The position numbers and the translations under genes are program-made. A stretch of 29,956 nt of DNA from DASVSE01 sp036399715 (lineage in GTDB: Bacteria > Bacteroidota > Rhodothermia > Rhodothermales > Rubricoccaceae), in assembly GCA_036399715.1 (NCBI GenBank), contig DASWMO010000028.1, forward strand, positions 1 through 29,956, read 5' to 3'. How positions within the stretch are numbered: the stretch's first letter is position 1; every line of letters starts with the position of its first letter. Below, piece after piece: positions 1-7,920 of this stretch. Under the pieces are notes generated by a model. The model was not told where the DNA came from, ran no database searches, and saw only the letters and a list, made by a program, of their open reading frames with translations.

Positions 1-339
1 GACCGCTCGCGGTCGGACCTCGTGCAGCAGATGCTGGACCCGGCGTTCCTGCCGCTGCGCCGCGCCCAGTACGCGTACCACTTCGGCGTGCTGGACCGCT
101 TCACGACCGCCCCGGAGGCCTCGTGGACGGCCGCACTCGCGACGCTCCAGCAGCTCAACGAGCTCTACCTCACGTTCAACCGCCGTCGCTACGCGACCGA
201 CGTGTTCTACAGCGCCAAGGCGACCGAGATCGCAGCCCTTCTCCGCGAGGCGCCGCAGCGCAACGAGGCCTATGCGCTCCTCTCGGAGATGGACGGCGCG
301 CACCTCGCGGCCTACGACGTGCTCGTCAACAACCGCTAG
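1..339 (+). CDS. 3' end of an unidentified protein (partial)
   Basis: This reading frame is open from the first base of the window and ends at a TAG (337-339), so only the last 112 residues of a longer protein are visible. An internal ATG exists at 52 and a GTG at 22, but the frame continues upstream with the same codon bias (C/G-ending codons), so the true start is outside the window. The visible part is mainly helical and rich in Ala, Leu, Arg and Tyr, with no membrane segment and no catalytic motif that I recognise. I cannot name a family. The gene reads in the same direction as the J-domain gene that follows after about 110 bases. Confidence 0.7.
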   Translation, partial: DRSRSDLVQQMLDPAFLPLRRAQYAYHFGVLDRFTTAPEASWTAALATLQQLNELYLTFNRRRYATDVFYSAKATEIAALLREAPQRNEAYALLSEMDGAHLAAYDVLVNNR

Positions 340-450
340 GCCGGGAGCCTGCTCCGCCGAGGCGGACCGCGACCGAACGGGCGCCTGAATGCGCCACCGC
401 CACGGGCGGCACGGGGTTTGTCCCGGACCGGGTGCTCACCGCCCGCACCG

Positions 451-1254
451 ATGCCCGTCCCGACCCCGCACCAGATTCTCGGCGTCCCGCCCGGCGCGAC
501 GCCGGACGACGTCCGCCGCGCGTTCCGGCGCCGCGCGTTCGTCCTCCACCCGGACCGAAACCCGTCGCCGACGGCGGCCGACGACTTTCGCGCGCTCCGG
601 GCCGCCTACGACGCCGTCCTCGCCGGCCGCCCGGCCGCCGACGGGTTCGACGTGGACCAGATCGCGCGCGACATTGAGGCGGCCGCTCACGAGGCGGACC
701 GCCGGCGCTCGTCCGGCGTCGCCGCCGAGCCTGTCTGGCAGCAGGTCCGCGTCCCGCTCGACCGCAGCCCGCGCGAGCGCCTTGCCGACGGCCTCGCGAC
801 GGTCCGCGGGCGCACGGCCGCCGGCGCGGGGGCGGGCCTCGGCCTCGCGATCGGCGCCGCGGTGCTCGCCTCGGTGGGCATGGCGGGGTGGGGCCTCTCC
901 GCTGCAGCGCTCGCGGCAGTCGTCTGCACGGCACTCGGGCTCGCCGCCGCCTGGACAGCCGACCCGCGCCCGTGGGCCGTCGACACGCACTGGCGCGGCG
1001 TGCGCGACCTGCGCTGGGACGCGACCGTCGAGTGGGACGAGATCTGCGCCGTCGACGAGGCCGAGGGCTGGCTGGACCTGCTCATCACCGACGCCGCCGC
1101 GCGGCGCCTCGGTCGGAGCGTGCCGCCGCAGACGCTTGTCCGGCTGCGGCCGGTCGGCGCCGAGGCGCCCGTCGCGTATCGCCTGCCGCTGCGCGCGTCG
1201 GCCCCGCTCGCGGGCGTCGTCCGCACCCAGCTCGCGACGGTCCTCGCTGCATAA
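451..1254 (+). CDS. J-domain (DnaJ-like) membrane protein
   Basis: The protein has 267 residues from ATG 451. A TTG at 418 is in frame but would add an uncharacteristic Pro/Cys stretch, and the J-domain begins directly after the ATG. Residues 5-58 form a J-domain with helix II (VRRAFRRRAF) followed by the diagnostic HPD at 33-35, the motif that stimulates Hsp70 ATPase activity. There is no Gly/Phe region or zinc finger, so this is a class C J-protein rather than DnaJ itself. Residues about 129-147 and 149-167 are a pair of membrane helices with a short turn. They are followed by a roughly 95-residue Trp-rich C-terminal domain of unknown fold (possibly PH-like). The likely role is recruiting DnaK to the inner membrane; this is inferred. 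The gene is convergent with the HEAT/cyclophilin gene, with only 9 bases between the stops. Confidence 0.8.
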   Translation: MPVPTPHQILGVPPGATPDDVRRAFRRRAFVLHPDRNPSPTAADDFRALRAAYDAVLAGRPAADGFDVDQIARDIEAAAHEADRRRSSGVAAEPVWQQVRVPLDRSPRERLADGLATVRGRTAAGAGAGLGLAIGAAVLASVGMAGWGLSAAALAAVVCTALGLAAAWTADPRPWAVDTHWRGVRDLRWDATVEWDEICAVDEAEGWLDLLITDAAARRLGRSVPPQTLVRLRPVGAEAPVAYRLPLRASAPLAGVVRTQLATVLAA

Positions 1255-1263
1255 GCGGCCGGG

Positions 1264-3399
1264 CTACCGCCCGATGTGGGCGCGGCGGACGAGGTCGCCC
1301 TGGAGGAGCCGGTCGACGACGTCCTGGCCTGCGATGACGCGGCCGAAGGCCGTGTAGTGGCCGTCGAGGTGCGGCTGCGGGCTGTGCGTCACGAAAAACT
1401 GGACGCCCTCGGTGTCCTTGCCCGCACTCGCGATGCCGGCCGTGCCGACCGTGTAGCGCAGGCGCGTGAACTCGGACCGGATTGGGACGGCGGGCCCGCC
1501 GTAGCCGTCGCGCCGGAAGTAGTCGCCGCCCTGAACGACGAAGTTGGACACGACGCGGTGGAACGGCACGCCGTCGTAGCGGCCCGACGCGGCGGCGATG
1601 GCGATCGTCTGGACCGTCTGCGGCGCGCTCTCGGCATCGAGTTCGATCACGACCTGTCCTCGGTCTGTGTCCAGCACGAGGCGCGGGCGCGGGCCGACAC
1701 GTGCGAGGTACGTCCAGTCGATGCCTGTCGTCTCCATCACGGCGTCCGCACCGCGAGCCGTGACGTCGATGCCTTCGACGAGCCGGTCGTTGAGGGCGCG
1801 CCGCGCCGCCGTGGCCAGGACGGGGTGCCCCGTCAGCGCCACGCCGACGAGAAAGTCCACCTCCTGCCCGTCGCGGATCGTGCCGAGCGCGCCGATGATC
1901 TCAACCATCGGCTCGACGTCTTCGGGTGCCGACATCTGCGCGTAGACGCTCCGGAGCAGGTCCGCCGAACCGAGCGCGACGAACGCGGAGTCCGACAGGA
2001 CGGGCGCCGCGGCGCTCGTCGTCGCGAGATCACGGCGGGCGAGGGCGGACGAGAACGCGGGGTAGTACCGGACCGCGGCGGCGCCGCGGGCGGTCGAGTC
2101 GGTGGCTGCCCAGCGGGCGCGCAGCGCCTCGATGGCGGCGGCGGCGAGGCGCGGGTCGGGGTCGGCCGAGCGGGCGAGGAGCAGGTCGAGCGTCGCGGGC
2201 GTCGCGGCCCGCCCGAGGGCGGTGAGGTAGGCCGCTTGCGCGAACGGGTCGGCCGTCCGAGCGCGCCATGCGTCGACGGCGTCGAGGCGGCCCGCACGCG
2301 CGAGGACGGGCAGCAGGGGGGCCGTCGCCTGCCACGGGCGGCGGGCCTGCACGGCCGCGACGGCCGCAGCGATCTCGTCGCCGGTCGGCGTCTCGACGCG
2401 CGCAAATGCGGTCGCCGCCGCAGCCGCGACGTGTGGGTTGGCGTCGCCGAAGGCGCCGACGAGCGCGCTGCGGGCCGCGGGAGCCGCACGGAGCGCACCG
2501 AGCGCACCGAGCGCGGTCGCCGCGGCGACGCGCGCGCGCCAGTCGTTGTCGTCGGTCGCAAGAGTGGCGGCGAGGCGGCCTACATCCTGCGGGTCGGCCG
2601 CGCGGCCGAGGGCGCGCGCGAGCGATGCCAGCGCAGGGTCAGCAGGGGTGAGGCCGTCGTACGCAGACCGGATCGTGGGGAGCAGGTCCCGGAACGCCGC
2701 CGCGGGCGCGCGCTCGAACGCGAGCGCCGACGCGGCCCGGAGCGCGCCGTCGGGCGAGGCCAGGTTCTGGGCGACCGTCGCCATGCCGCGGGACGTCGTG
2801 ACGCCGCGCGCGGCCATCCGGGCGACGGCGAGAGCGCGGGCGGGCTCGACGGTTGCGGGGAGCACGACGGAGAGCAGGTCGTCGAGGTCGGCCGCGCGGC
2901 CGGTCTTGCCGAGCGCGTCCACGAGTTCGGCCTGCACGGTCGGCGTCGCCTCCGTCCGGAGGGCGATGAGCATCGCGACGCCACGCGTCGAGTCGCCCGT
3001 CTGCCCGAGCGCGAACGCGGCATCGGCGCGGACGGCCGGCACGTCGTCGCGGAGGCGGTCCAGCAGGGCGTCGACTGCCCCGGCGTTCTGGACCGACGCG
3101 AGGGCGAAGGCCGCCCGGGCGCGGACCGCCGCATCCGTCGATGTGAGTGCGGCGACGAGCGGGCCAGCGTCGCGTCGGACCTGCGCGTCGACGAGCGCCT
3201 GCAGGTCGGGCCGCACGAGCAGGCCGTCGAGCGGGCGTGCGGGGAACGTCGCCTCGGGATGCGCGCGGGCGTCCGTGGCAGGCCGGACGAGTGCACAACC
3301 CGGCGCGACGGCCACGGCAGCGAGGGCGACGACGGCAAACGCCGCACGGACGACGGCGGACCGGGCAGGGCCGCGCGGACAGGGCGGGAGGGCGGACAT
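1264..3399 (-). CDS. HEAT-repeat lipoprotein with C-terminal cyclophilin-type peptidyl-prolyl isomerase
   Basis: The protein has 711 residues from ATG 3399. The start is set by a signal peptide with a lipobox ending in Cys (APGC at about residues 32-35). Residues about 55-540 are a long run of HEAT-like helical repeats with the recurring pattern of alternating Ala/Leu helices and conserved Asp/Arg (for example VRARAAFALASVQ and VRADAAFALGQTGD). Residues about 573-705 are a cyclophilin domain: FHRVVSNFVVQGGD at 613-626 holds the catalytic Arg, and GVQFFVTHSPQPHLDG is the core strand, ending in YTAFGRV. The position of the human cyclophilin Trp is a His here, as in many bacterial enzymes. The expected site is the periplasm or outer membrane, assisting protein folding with a large protein-binding scaffold. 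The gene lies downstream of tRNA-Leu on the same strand. Confidence 0.9.
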   Translation of the reverse strand: MSALPPCPRGPARSAVVRAAFAVVALAAVAVAPGCALVRPATDARAHPEATFPARPLDGLLVRPDLQALVDAQVRRDAGPLVAALTSTDAAVRARAAFALASVQNAGAVDALLDRLRDDVPAVRADAAFALGQTGDSTRGVAMLIALRTEATPTVQAELVDALGKTGRAADLDDLLSVVLPATVEPARALAVARMAARGVTTSRGMATVAQNLASPDGALRAASALAFERAPAAAFRDLLPTIRSAYDGLTPADPALASLARALGRAADPQDVGRLAATLATDDNDWRARVAAATALGALGALRAAPAARSALVGAFGDANPHVAAAAATAFARVETPTGDEIAAAVAAVQARRPWQATAPLLPVLARAGRLDAVDAWRARTADPFAQAAYLTALGRAATPATLDLLLARSADPDPRLAAAAIEALRARWAATDSTARGAAAVRYYPAFSSALARRDLATTSAAAPVLSDSAFVALGSADLLRSVYAQMSAPEDVEPMVEIIGALGTIRDGQEVDFLVGVALTGHPVLATAARRALNDRLVEGIDVTARGADAVMETTGIDWTYLARVGPRPRLVLDTDRGQVVIELDAESAPQTVQTIAIAAASGRYDGVPFHRVVSNFVVQGGDYFRRDGYGGPAVPIRSEFTRLRYTVGTAGIASAGKDTEGVQFFVTHSPQPHLDGHYTAFGRVIAGQDVVDRLLQGDLVRRAHIGR

Positions 3400-3440
3400 G
3401 CGGGCTGGGAACGTGGGAACGCCCGGACCCGGCGTCGGTC

Positions 3441-3447
3441 TATCTTG
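3441..3447 (+). promoter_or_regulatory. putative -7 element (TATCTTG) for the S46 peptidase gene
   Basis: TATCTTG followed by CCGGC matches the motif seen upstream of tRNA-Leu, glgP and (as GATCTTG) queA in this window. It points towards the S46 gene, whose ATG lies 135 bases further on. A transcript from here would run antisense through the whole tRNA. No clear -33 TTG is visible, so this remains a motif match only. Confidence 0.35.
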
Positions 3448-3460
3448 CCGGCCCGGAGAG

Positions 3461-3542
3461 TGCGAGAGGGGGGACTCGAACCCCCACGGGCAGTGCCCGC
3501 CACACCCTAAATGTGGTGCGTCTACCATTCCGCCACTCTCGC
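3461..3542 (-). tRNA. tRNA-Leu (anticodon UAG)
   Basis: Read on the minus strand, the 82 bases fold into a class II tRNA. The acceptor stem is GCGAGAG/CTCTCGC with A as discriminator. The anticodon stem CCACA/TGTGG encloses the loop TTTAGGG, giving anticodon TAG, which reads CUA and related leucine codons. The variable arm is long (CGGGC-act-GCCCG), and the T arm has GGGGG-TTCGAGT-CCCCC. The long variable arm together with the anticodon makes the leucine identity firm. The 3' CCA is not encoded, since the discriminator is followed by CTCTCC. A TATCTTG promoter-like motif ends 8 bases before the 5' end. Confidence 0.96.
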
Positions 3543-3549
3543 GCCCCGT

Positions 3550-3556
3550 CAAGATA
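3550..3556 (-). promoter_or_regulatory. putative -7 element (TATCTTG) of the tRNA-Leu gene
   Basis: On the minus strand TATCTTG ends 8 bases before the mature tRNA 5' end, the spacing expected for a -10/-7 promoter element whose transcript starts at or very near the tRNA. It is followed by ACGGGGC, similar to the CCGG that follows the other copies of the motif. A TTG about 19 bases upstream is not evident. Confidence 0.5.
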
Positions 3557-3582
3557 GGCCCGTCCACAGTCTCCCCTCGCCG

Positions 3583-5766
3583 ATGCGATCCCTCCTGCTC
3601 CTCCTGTCCCTCGCCGTCGTGGTCGCCGCCTGCGGCACGTCTCGCGAGGCCGCGGCGCCTGCGGCGCCCGCCGCTTCGGCCCCGGTCGCCGCGACGCCGA
3701 TGACGGCGCCCGCCACCGCTCCGATGACGGCCCCGATGGCGTCGGGCCTCGACACCGTCCGCGCCGGCCGCTTCGACAACGGCCGCATGTTCACCCTCGA
3801 CGATGCGCCGCGCGAGTACTTCGTCGAGCAGTACAACTTCCGTCCGAACGACGAGTGGTTCACGCGTGCGCGCCTCGGCGCGCTCCGCTTCGCGACCTAC
3901 TGCTCGGCGAGCTTCGTCTCGCCCGACGGCCTCATCCTGACCAACCACCACTGCGCCCGCGAGTCCGTGACGCACGTCGGCGGCGAGCGCGGGCAGGACT
4001 TCAACCGCGACGGCTTCTACGCGGCCAGCCGCGCCGAGGAGGCGCCCGTCGAGGACCTTTTCGTCGAGCAGCTCATCTCGATCGAGGACGTCACCGAGCG
4101 CGTCAATGCCGCCGCCGTCGGCGCCGATGCGGCGGCCCGCCAGACGGCCCGCGCCGCTGCCATCCGCACGATGCAGGACGAGATGACGGCCGCGGCCGGC
4201 GAGGACCGCCGCGTCCAGATCGTCACGCTCTACTCGGGCGGGCAGTACAAGGCGTACACCTACCGCCGCTACGGCGACATCCGCCTCGTCTTCGCGCCCG
4301 AGACGCAGATGGGCTACTTCGGCGGCGACCCGGACAACTTCACGTACCCACGCTACAGCCTCGACTTCTCCCTCTTCCGCGCCTACGGCCCCGACGGGCA
4401 GCCCCTCCACCCGGACGGCTACTTCCCGTTCGAGCCCCAGGGCACGACGGCCAACGAGCTCGTCTTCGTCCTCGGAAACCCGGGTTCGACCACGCGCCTC
4501 CAGACCGTCGCGCAGCTCGAGTACCGCCGTGACATCGCCGACGTCGCGCGGCTGAACTACGTCTCCAGCCGCGAGCGCGTCTACGGCGACTTTATCCGCG
4601 CCAACCCGACCGACCCGCGCACGCCCGAGCTCACGGACACGTACTTCGGCCTCGGCAACAGCCGCAAGGCGTTCACGGGCCGTGTGACGGGCCTCCAGGA
4701 TCCCGTCCTGCTCGCGCGCCGCGCCGCGGCCGAGCGCGACGTCCGGGCCGCCCTCGCCGCCCGACCCGACCTCCAGGCCGAGTACGGCAACGTCTTCGAC
4801 CTCATCGCCGCCAACCGCGCCGCCGCCCGCCCGACGGCCGCGCAGGCGCGGGCGTTCTTCGGCTTCGCGCCGGGCTCGCCGTACAACGGCGCCGCCCTCA
4901 ACCGCGCCCTCGCCGTCGCCGCGGCAACGGGTGCCCCGACGGCCGAGGCATTCGCGCGCATCGAAGATCAGCCGGTCGAGATCCAGCAGGGACTGCTCGC
5001 AGCCCGCTTCCAGGACCTGTTGACCAACCTCGGCCCGACCGACCCGACGGTCATCGCCGTCCTCGGTGGTGCCACGCCCGAGGCCGCCGCGGCGGCCATC
5101 ATGGCCGAGACGCGCCTCGCAACGGCCGCTAGCGCCGAGGCCGCCCGCACGACGGACCTCTCAACCGATCCGGCCGTCGAAGTCGCGCGTGCACTCCTGC
5201 CGGCATCGCAGGCCTACGCGGCGAGTCAGCAGGCGGCGGGCGCCGAACTCGCGGAGCTCACGGCCCGCCTCGCCCGCGCCCGCTTCGACCTCTACGGCAC
5301 GGCCATCCCGCCCGACGCCACGTTCACGCTCCGCCTCACGGACGGCGTCGTGAAGGGCTACGACTACAACGGCACGACGGCCCCGCCGTACACGACGTTC
5401 TACGGCCTCTACGACCGCTACTACTCGCAGTGCGTCGCGACGGGCCGGACGGGCGAGGACTGCCCGTGGCACCTCCCGAGCCGCTGGCTCGACGCCCGCG
5501 AGGACCTCGACCTCCAGACGCCGTACAACTTCGTCGCGACGACGGACATCATCGGCGGCAACTCGGGCTCGCCGGTCGTGAACAAGGACCTCGAAGTGGT
5601 CGGCATCGCCTTCGACGGCAACATCGAGGGCCTCCCCGGCGACTACATCTTCGACGACACGGTCAACCGCACCGTCTCGCTCGACGTGCGCGCGATGCTC
5701 GAAGTGCTCGACGAGGTGTACGGTCTCGACTGGATCGTCGAGGAACTGACCGCGGGCCGCGAGTAA
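3583..5766 (+). CDS. S46 family dipeptidyl-peptidase lipoprotein (DPP7-like)
   Basis: The protein has 727 residues from ATG 3583. An in-frame ATG at 3511 lies inside the tRNA gene and precedes no signal peptide, so it was rejected. The N-terminus is a lipoprotein signal (MRSLLLLLSLAVVVAAC) followed by an Ala/Pro/Thr linker. S46 peptidases use a chymotrypsin-like Ser-His-Asp triad. The His motif is TNHHC at 120-124. The Asp lies in the motif FGGDPDNFTYPRYSLDF (probably D261). The nucleophile is S661 in GGNSGSP. The specificity position after FD is Gly (G679, FDGN), as in DPP7, which prefers hydrophobic P1 residues; DPP11 has Arg there and prefers Asp/Glu. Length is typical of the family. The likely role is removing dipeptides from peptides at the cell surface or in the periplasm. 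A strong hairpin terminator follows 56 bases after the stop. Confidence 0.93.
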   Translation: MRSLLLLLSLAVVVAACGTSREAAAPAAPAASAPVAATPMTAPATAPMTAPMASGLDTVRAGRFDNGRMFTLDDAPREYFVEQYNFRPNDEWFTRARLGALRFATYCSASFVSPDGLILTNHHCARESVTHVGGERGQDFNRDGFYAASRAEEAPVEDLFVEQLISIEDVTERVNAAAVGADAAARQTARAAAIRTMQDEMTAAAGEDRRVQIVTLYSGGQYKAYTYRRYGDIRLVFAPETQMGYFGGDPDNFTYPRYSLDFSLFRAYGPDGQPLHPDGYFPFEPQGTTANELVFVLGNPGSTTRLQTVAQLEYRRDIADVARLNYVSSRERVYGDFIRANPTDPRTPELTDTYFGLGNSRKAFTGRVTGLQDPVLLARRAAAERDVRAALAARPDLQAEYGNVFDLIAANRAAARPTAAQARAFFGFAPGSPYNGAALNRALAVAAATGAPTAEAFARIEDQPVEIQQGLLAARFQDLLTNLGPTDPTVIAVLGGATPEAAAAAIMAETRLATAASAEAARTTDLSTDPAVEVARALLPASQAYAASQQAAGAELAELTARLARARFDLYGTAIPPDATFTLRLTDGVVKGYDYNGTTAPPYTTFYGLYDRYYSQCVATGRTGEDCPWHLPSRWLDAREDLDLQTPYNFVATTDIIGGNSGSPVVNKDLEVVGIAFDGNIEGLPGDYIFDDTVNRTVSLDVRAMLEVLDEVYGLDWIVEELTAGRE

Positions 5767-5822
5767 CCGCGAGGCGGTAGTGCGACCCTTCGTCTCCCGT
5801 CTCGAGATGCTGCCTGACTGGT

Positions 5823-5862
5823 GAAAGCCGCCCTCCTGGATTCGTTCAGGAGGGCGGCTTTC
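5823..5862. terminator. bidirectional intrinsic terminator between two convergent genes
   Basis: A perfect 16-bp inverted repeat (GAAAGCCGCCCTCCTG ... CAGGAGGGCGGCTTTC) encloses an 8-base centre that can close further on a TTCG loop. It is flanked by short A and T runs, GAAAG on one side and CTTTCGTTT on the other, so it can work in both directions. It lies between the stops of the S46 gene (+) and the metalloenzyme gene (-). Confidence 0.9.
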
Positions 5863-5887
5863 GTTTGCCTGCCTCCGGAGACAGGGC

Positions 5888-6823
5888 TCAGTCCGAGGCT
5901 GCCATCGCGCTGACGAGCATCGGGGTGACATCGAGCAGGGACGTGGCGTGGGCCAAGCGGTCGGCGTCTCGGCCGAGGGCGACGAGCGGAACGGGATTCG
6001 TCGTGTGCGACTTCGTCCCGAGATCCTCAAGGTTTCCGTGATCCGAGGAGACGATGAACAGGTCGCGGTCCGGGTCGAGCAGGCTGAGCAGGGCACCGAA
6101 AAAGCGGTCCAGAGACGCCAGGACCTCGGCCGCCCGGGCGGTGTCGCGGCTGTGGCCGGCCTTGTCGCTCAGGTAGTACTCGAAGAGGGTGAACCGGTGC
6201 GTGCGCGCGATCCCGACGAGGCGAACGGCCGCCTCGGCCTCGGTGACCGGAACGAGGGCGGGGTCCACGAGTCGCTGCCAGCCCACCCCAGTGAGGTCGG
6301 CCGCGAGGGCCTCGCCGCCGGCGAGGTCGTCGGCCGTCCCGAGACGGACGCCTGCGGATCTCGCCATGTAGGTCGTCGTCGTCCACCGGCCGCGCGCCTC
6401 GGCAGCCGAGAAGAAGCGGTCCGGGTAGGCGTTCGCGAAGGCGAGACTGTCGGGGTCGAGTCCGGTGCGGATCAGGCGGGCGTAGACGCTCTGCGCGTCG
6501 AGCAGCGGCCGGACGGCCGTCGGCGGGTACGGGCCGAAGTGCGCGCCGTGCGCGACGGCGGCATTCTCGCCCGAGAAGAGCGCCGCCTGGCCGGTCCCGG
6601 ACTGCGGCAGTCCGGGCACGCCGAGCGTCGCATCGATCGGGACGAACGTGTGGCGAGGCGTCCGGACCGGCCGGGCGGCCTGCGTCCACGGCTGCCCTCC
6701 GGCGAGGCGCTCGAACGCGGGCAGGTGGAGCGTCGCGAACGGATTGTCGCCGCCCGATTTCGGGGTGGCCGGACCGAGGCCGACGCCGTCGAGAAAGACG
6801 AACAGGACGTGCGGGGCCGTCAC
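5888..6823 (-). CDS. alkaline-phosphatase-superfamily metalloenzyme (phosphomutase/phosphodiesterase-like)
   Basis: The protein has 311 residues. The start is GTG 6823, which overlaps the upstream dprA-like stop in a GTGA arrangement, so translation is probably coupled. The fold is that of the alkaline phosphatase/independent phosphoglycerate mutase superfamily. The N-terminal metal-binding Asp is in FLDGVGLG. The Thr/Ser nucleophile region is QSGTGQAALFSGENAA. The C-terminal metal ligands are in YYLSDKAGHSRD and VSSDHGNLED. At about 310 residues it lacks the inserted domain of the full-length independent mutase, so the substrate cannot be deduced. A phosphopentomutase-like or phosphonate-like activity is possible. 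The gene is convergent with the S46 peptidase gene. Proteins annotated simply as metalloenzyme domain proteins in Rhodothermales look like this. Confidence 0.82.
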   Translation of the reverse strand: MTAPHVLFVFLDGVGLGPATPKSGGDNPFATLHLPAFERLAGGQPWTQAARPVRTPRHTFVPIDATLGVPGLPQSGTGQAALFSGENAAVAHGAHFGPYPPTAVRPLLDAQSVYARLIRTGLDPDSLAFANAYPDRFFSAAEARGRWTTTTYMARSAGVRLGTADDLAGGEALAADLTGVGWQRLVDPALVPVTEAEAAVRLVGIARTHRFTLFEYYLSDKAGHSRDTARAAEVLASLDRFFGALLSLLDPDRDLFIVSSDHGNLEDLGTKSHTTNPVPLVALGRDADRLAHATSLLDVTPMLVSAMAASD

Positions 6824-7749
6824 GGCGCGAGCCACGCGAGGACGGCGGTGTCGGCCGAGGCACCGTCGGCGCGGAGAGCGGTGCGGATCCACGGCTCGTC
6901 CGCCGCCGCGCCGTCCGCCGGTGCGTCCGCCTCGACCGCGCCGACGACTGCGACGGGCACGCCGGCCTCGGCCGCCCACGCACACGCGCGGCGCTCGGGA
7001 GAGCCCGCGGCCGGCGCCGCCGCGACGACGGCCTGCGCGACCGCCGCCTGCACGAGCGCGCGCTCGCGGTCGTCGTGCGGAAACGGCCCGTGCGCCATCG
7101 GGAACGGCGACAGCAGCATCCCGCCGGCACGGACGAGAGCCGTCGCGGCAGGGCGGAGGCTCGGTGCGAGCGTCGACAGCCCGCTCGCGACGACGGCGAC
7201 CGGCGCGCGGCCTGCGCCGGTCGCCACCTTCTGCAGGGCCACGTCGAAGCCGTGCGCCGCCCCCGTCACGACGCCCGCGCCGGCGGCAGCCGCGCGGCGC
7301 GCGATCCGCTGTGCCGCCTCGAACGGGTCGGCGGCGACGGGCGGGCGGCCGAAGACGGCCAGGAGCGGGCCGTCGAGCGCGGCCGGATTGCCGTAGGCGT
7401 AGAGGACAGCCGGACGATCCGCGCGGGTGAGACGCGCGAGGCCGGCGGGCCACGCGCCGTCGCCGGGGGCGAGCGTGCGGACGCCCGTCGCCGCGAGGCG
7501 GTCCGTCTCGGCCGTCGATGCAGCGAGCGCGTCGTCGAGCGCGTCCGAGAACAGGCGCTCGACGATTCGCTCGGCGCTCGGCGCGCCTTTGAGGCGCAGC
7601 AGGACCTGCTCGCGCGGCGTCCGCCGAAGGGCGTCCGCGCTCGGGAAGCGCTCGAGGATCCGGTGGACGGTCACCCGCCCGACGCCGTCGAGGGCGAGAA
7701 GCGCGAGGGCGAACGGGGCGGTGGGCAGGGCGGGGCCGGCGGCGGGCAT
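6820..7749 (-). CDS. divergent DprA/SMF-like Rossmann protein
   Basis: The protein has 309 residues from ATG 7749. Residues 1-75 contain an HhH-like segment (LLALDGVGRVTVHRILERFPS), as in the N-terminus of many DprA proteins. The rest is a Rossmann-type domain: AVFGRPPVAADPFEAAQRIARRA, then VVTGAAHGFDVALQ and VAVVASGLSTL, and further on MLLSPFPMAHGPFPHDDRERALV. These correspond in order to the DprA motifs for single-strand DNA binding, but the usual SGLARGID and FPxRNR are altered, and the serine-rich SG motif near the C-terminus is only partly kept. DprA loads RecA on incoming DNA during natural transformation. This divergent version may do so or may have another role. It overlaps the metalloenzyme gene by 4 bases and is divergent from the kinase gene. 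Confidence 0.75.
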   Translation of the reverse strand: MPAAGPALPTAPFALALLALDGVGRVTVHRILERFPSADALRRTPREQVLLRLKGAPSAERIVERLFSDALDDALAASTAETDRLAATGVRTLAPGDGAWPAGLARLTRADRPAVLYAYGNPAALDGPLLAVFGRPPVAADPFEAAQRIARRAAAAGAGVVTGAAHGFDVALQKVATGAGRAPVAVVASGLSTLAPSLRPAATALVRAGGMLLSPFPMAHGPFPHDDRERALVQAAVAQAVVAAAPAAGSPERRACAWAAEAGVPVAVVGAVEADAPADGAAADEPWIRTALRADGASADTAVLAWLAP

Positions 7750-7920
7750 CGGCGGGGTGGGGAAGAGGCACGCGCACGTTACGAATCCGCGCCGGCGGGT
7801 TCGTTTCGACCCGGGTGCGGGCGCCGGCTGTGGTGTGCGCGCACAGGTGCCGCGCGGCGCTGCGGCACTGCGCCACCGCGGCACCGAGTTTGTACGCCAA
7901 TCGGCGTCATCCCCCCGCGC

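Noticed and set aside
1276..3510. A 744-codon open frame on the plus strand opposite the HEAT/cyclophilin gene
   Set aside because: It is Arg/Gly-rich with no family motif. It mirrors the real gene on the minus strand and arises from high GC.
7075..7920. Possible 282-codon N-terminal extension of the hybrid kinase
   Set aside because: It overlaps the dprA-like gene antisense, is Arg/Gly-rich, and lacks domains. ATG 7921 follows a normal C-rich leader.
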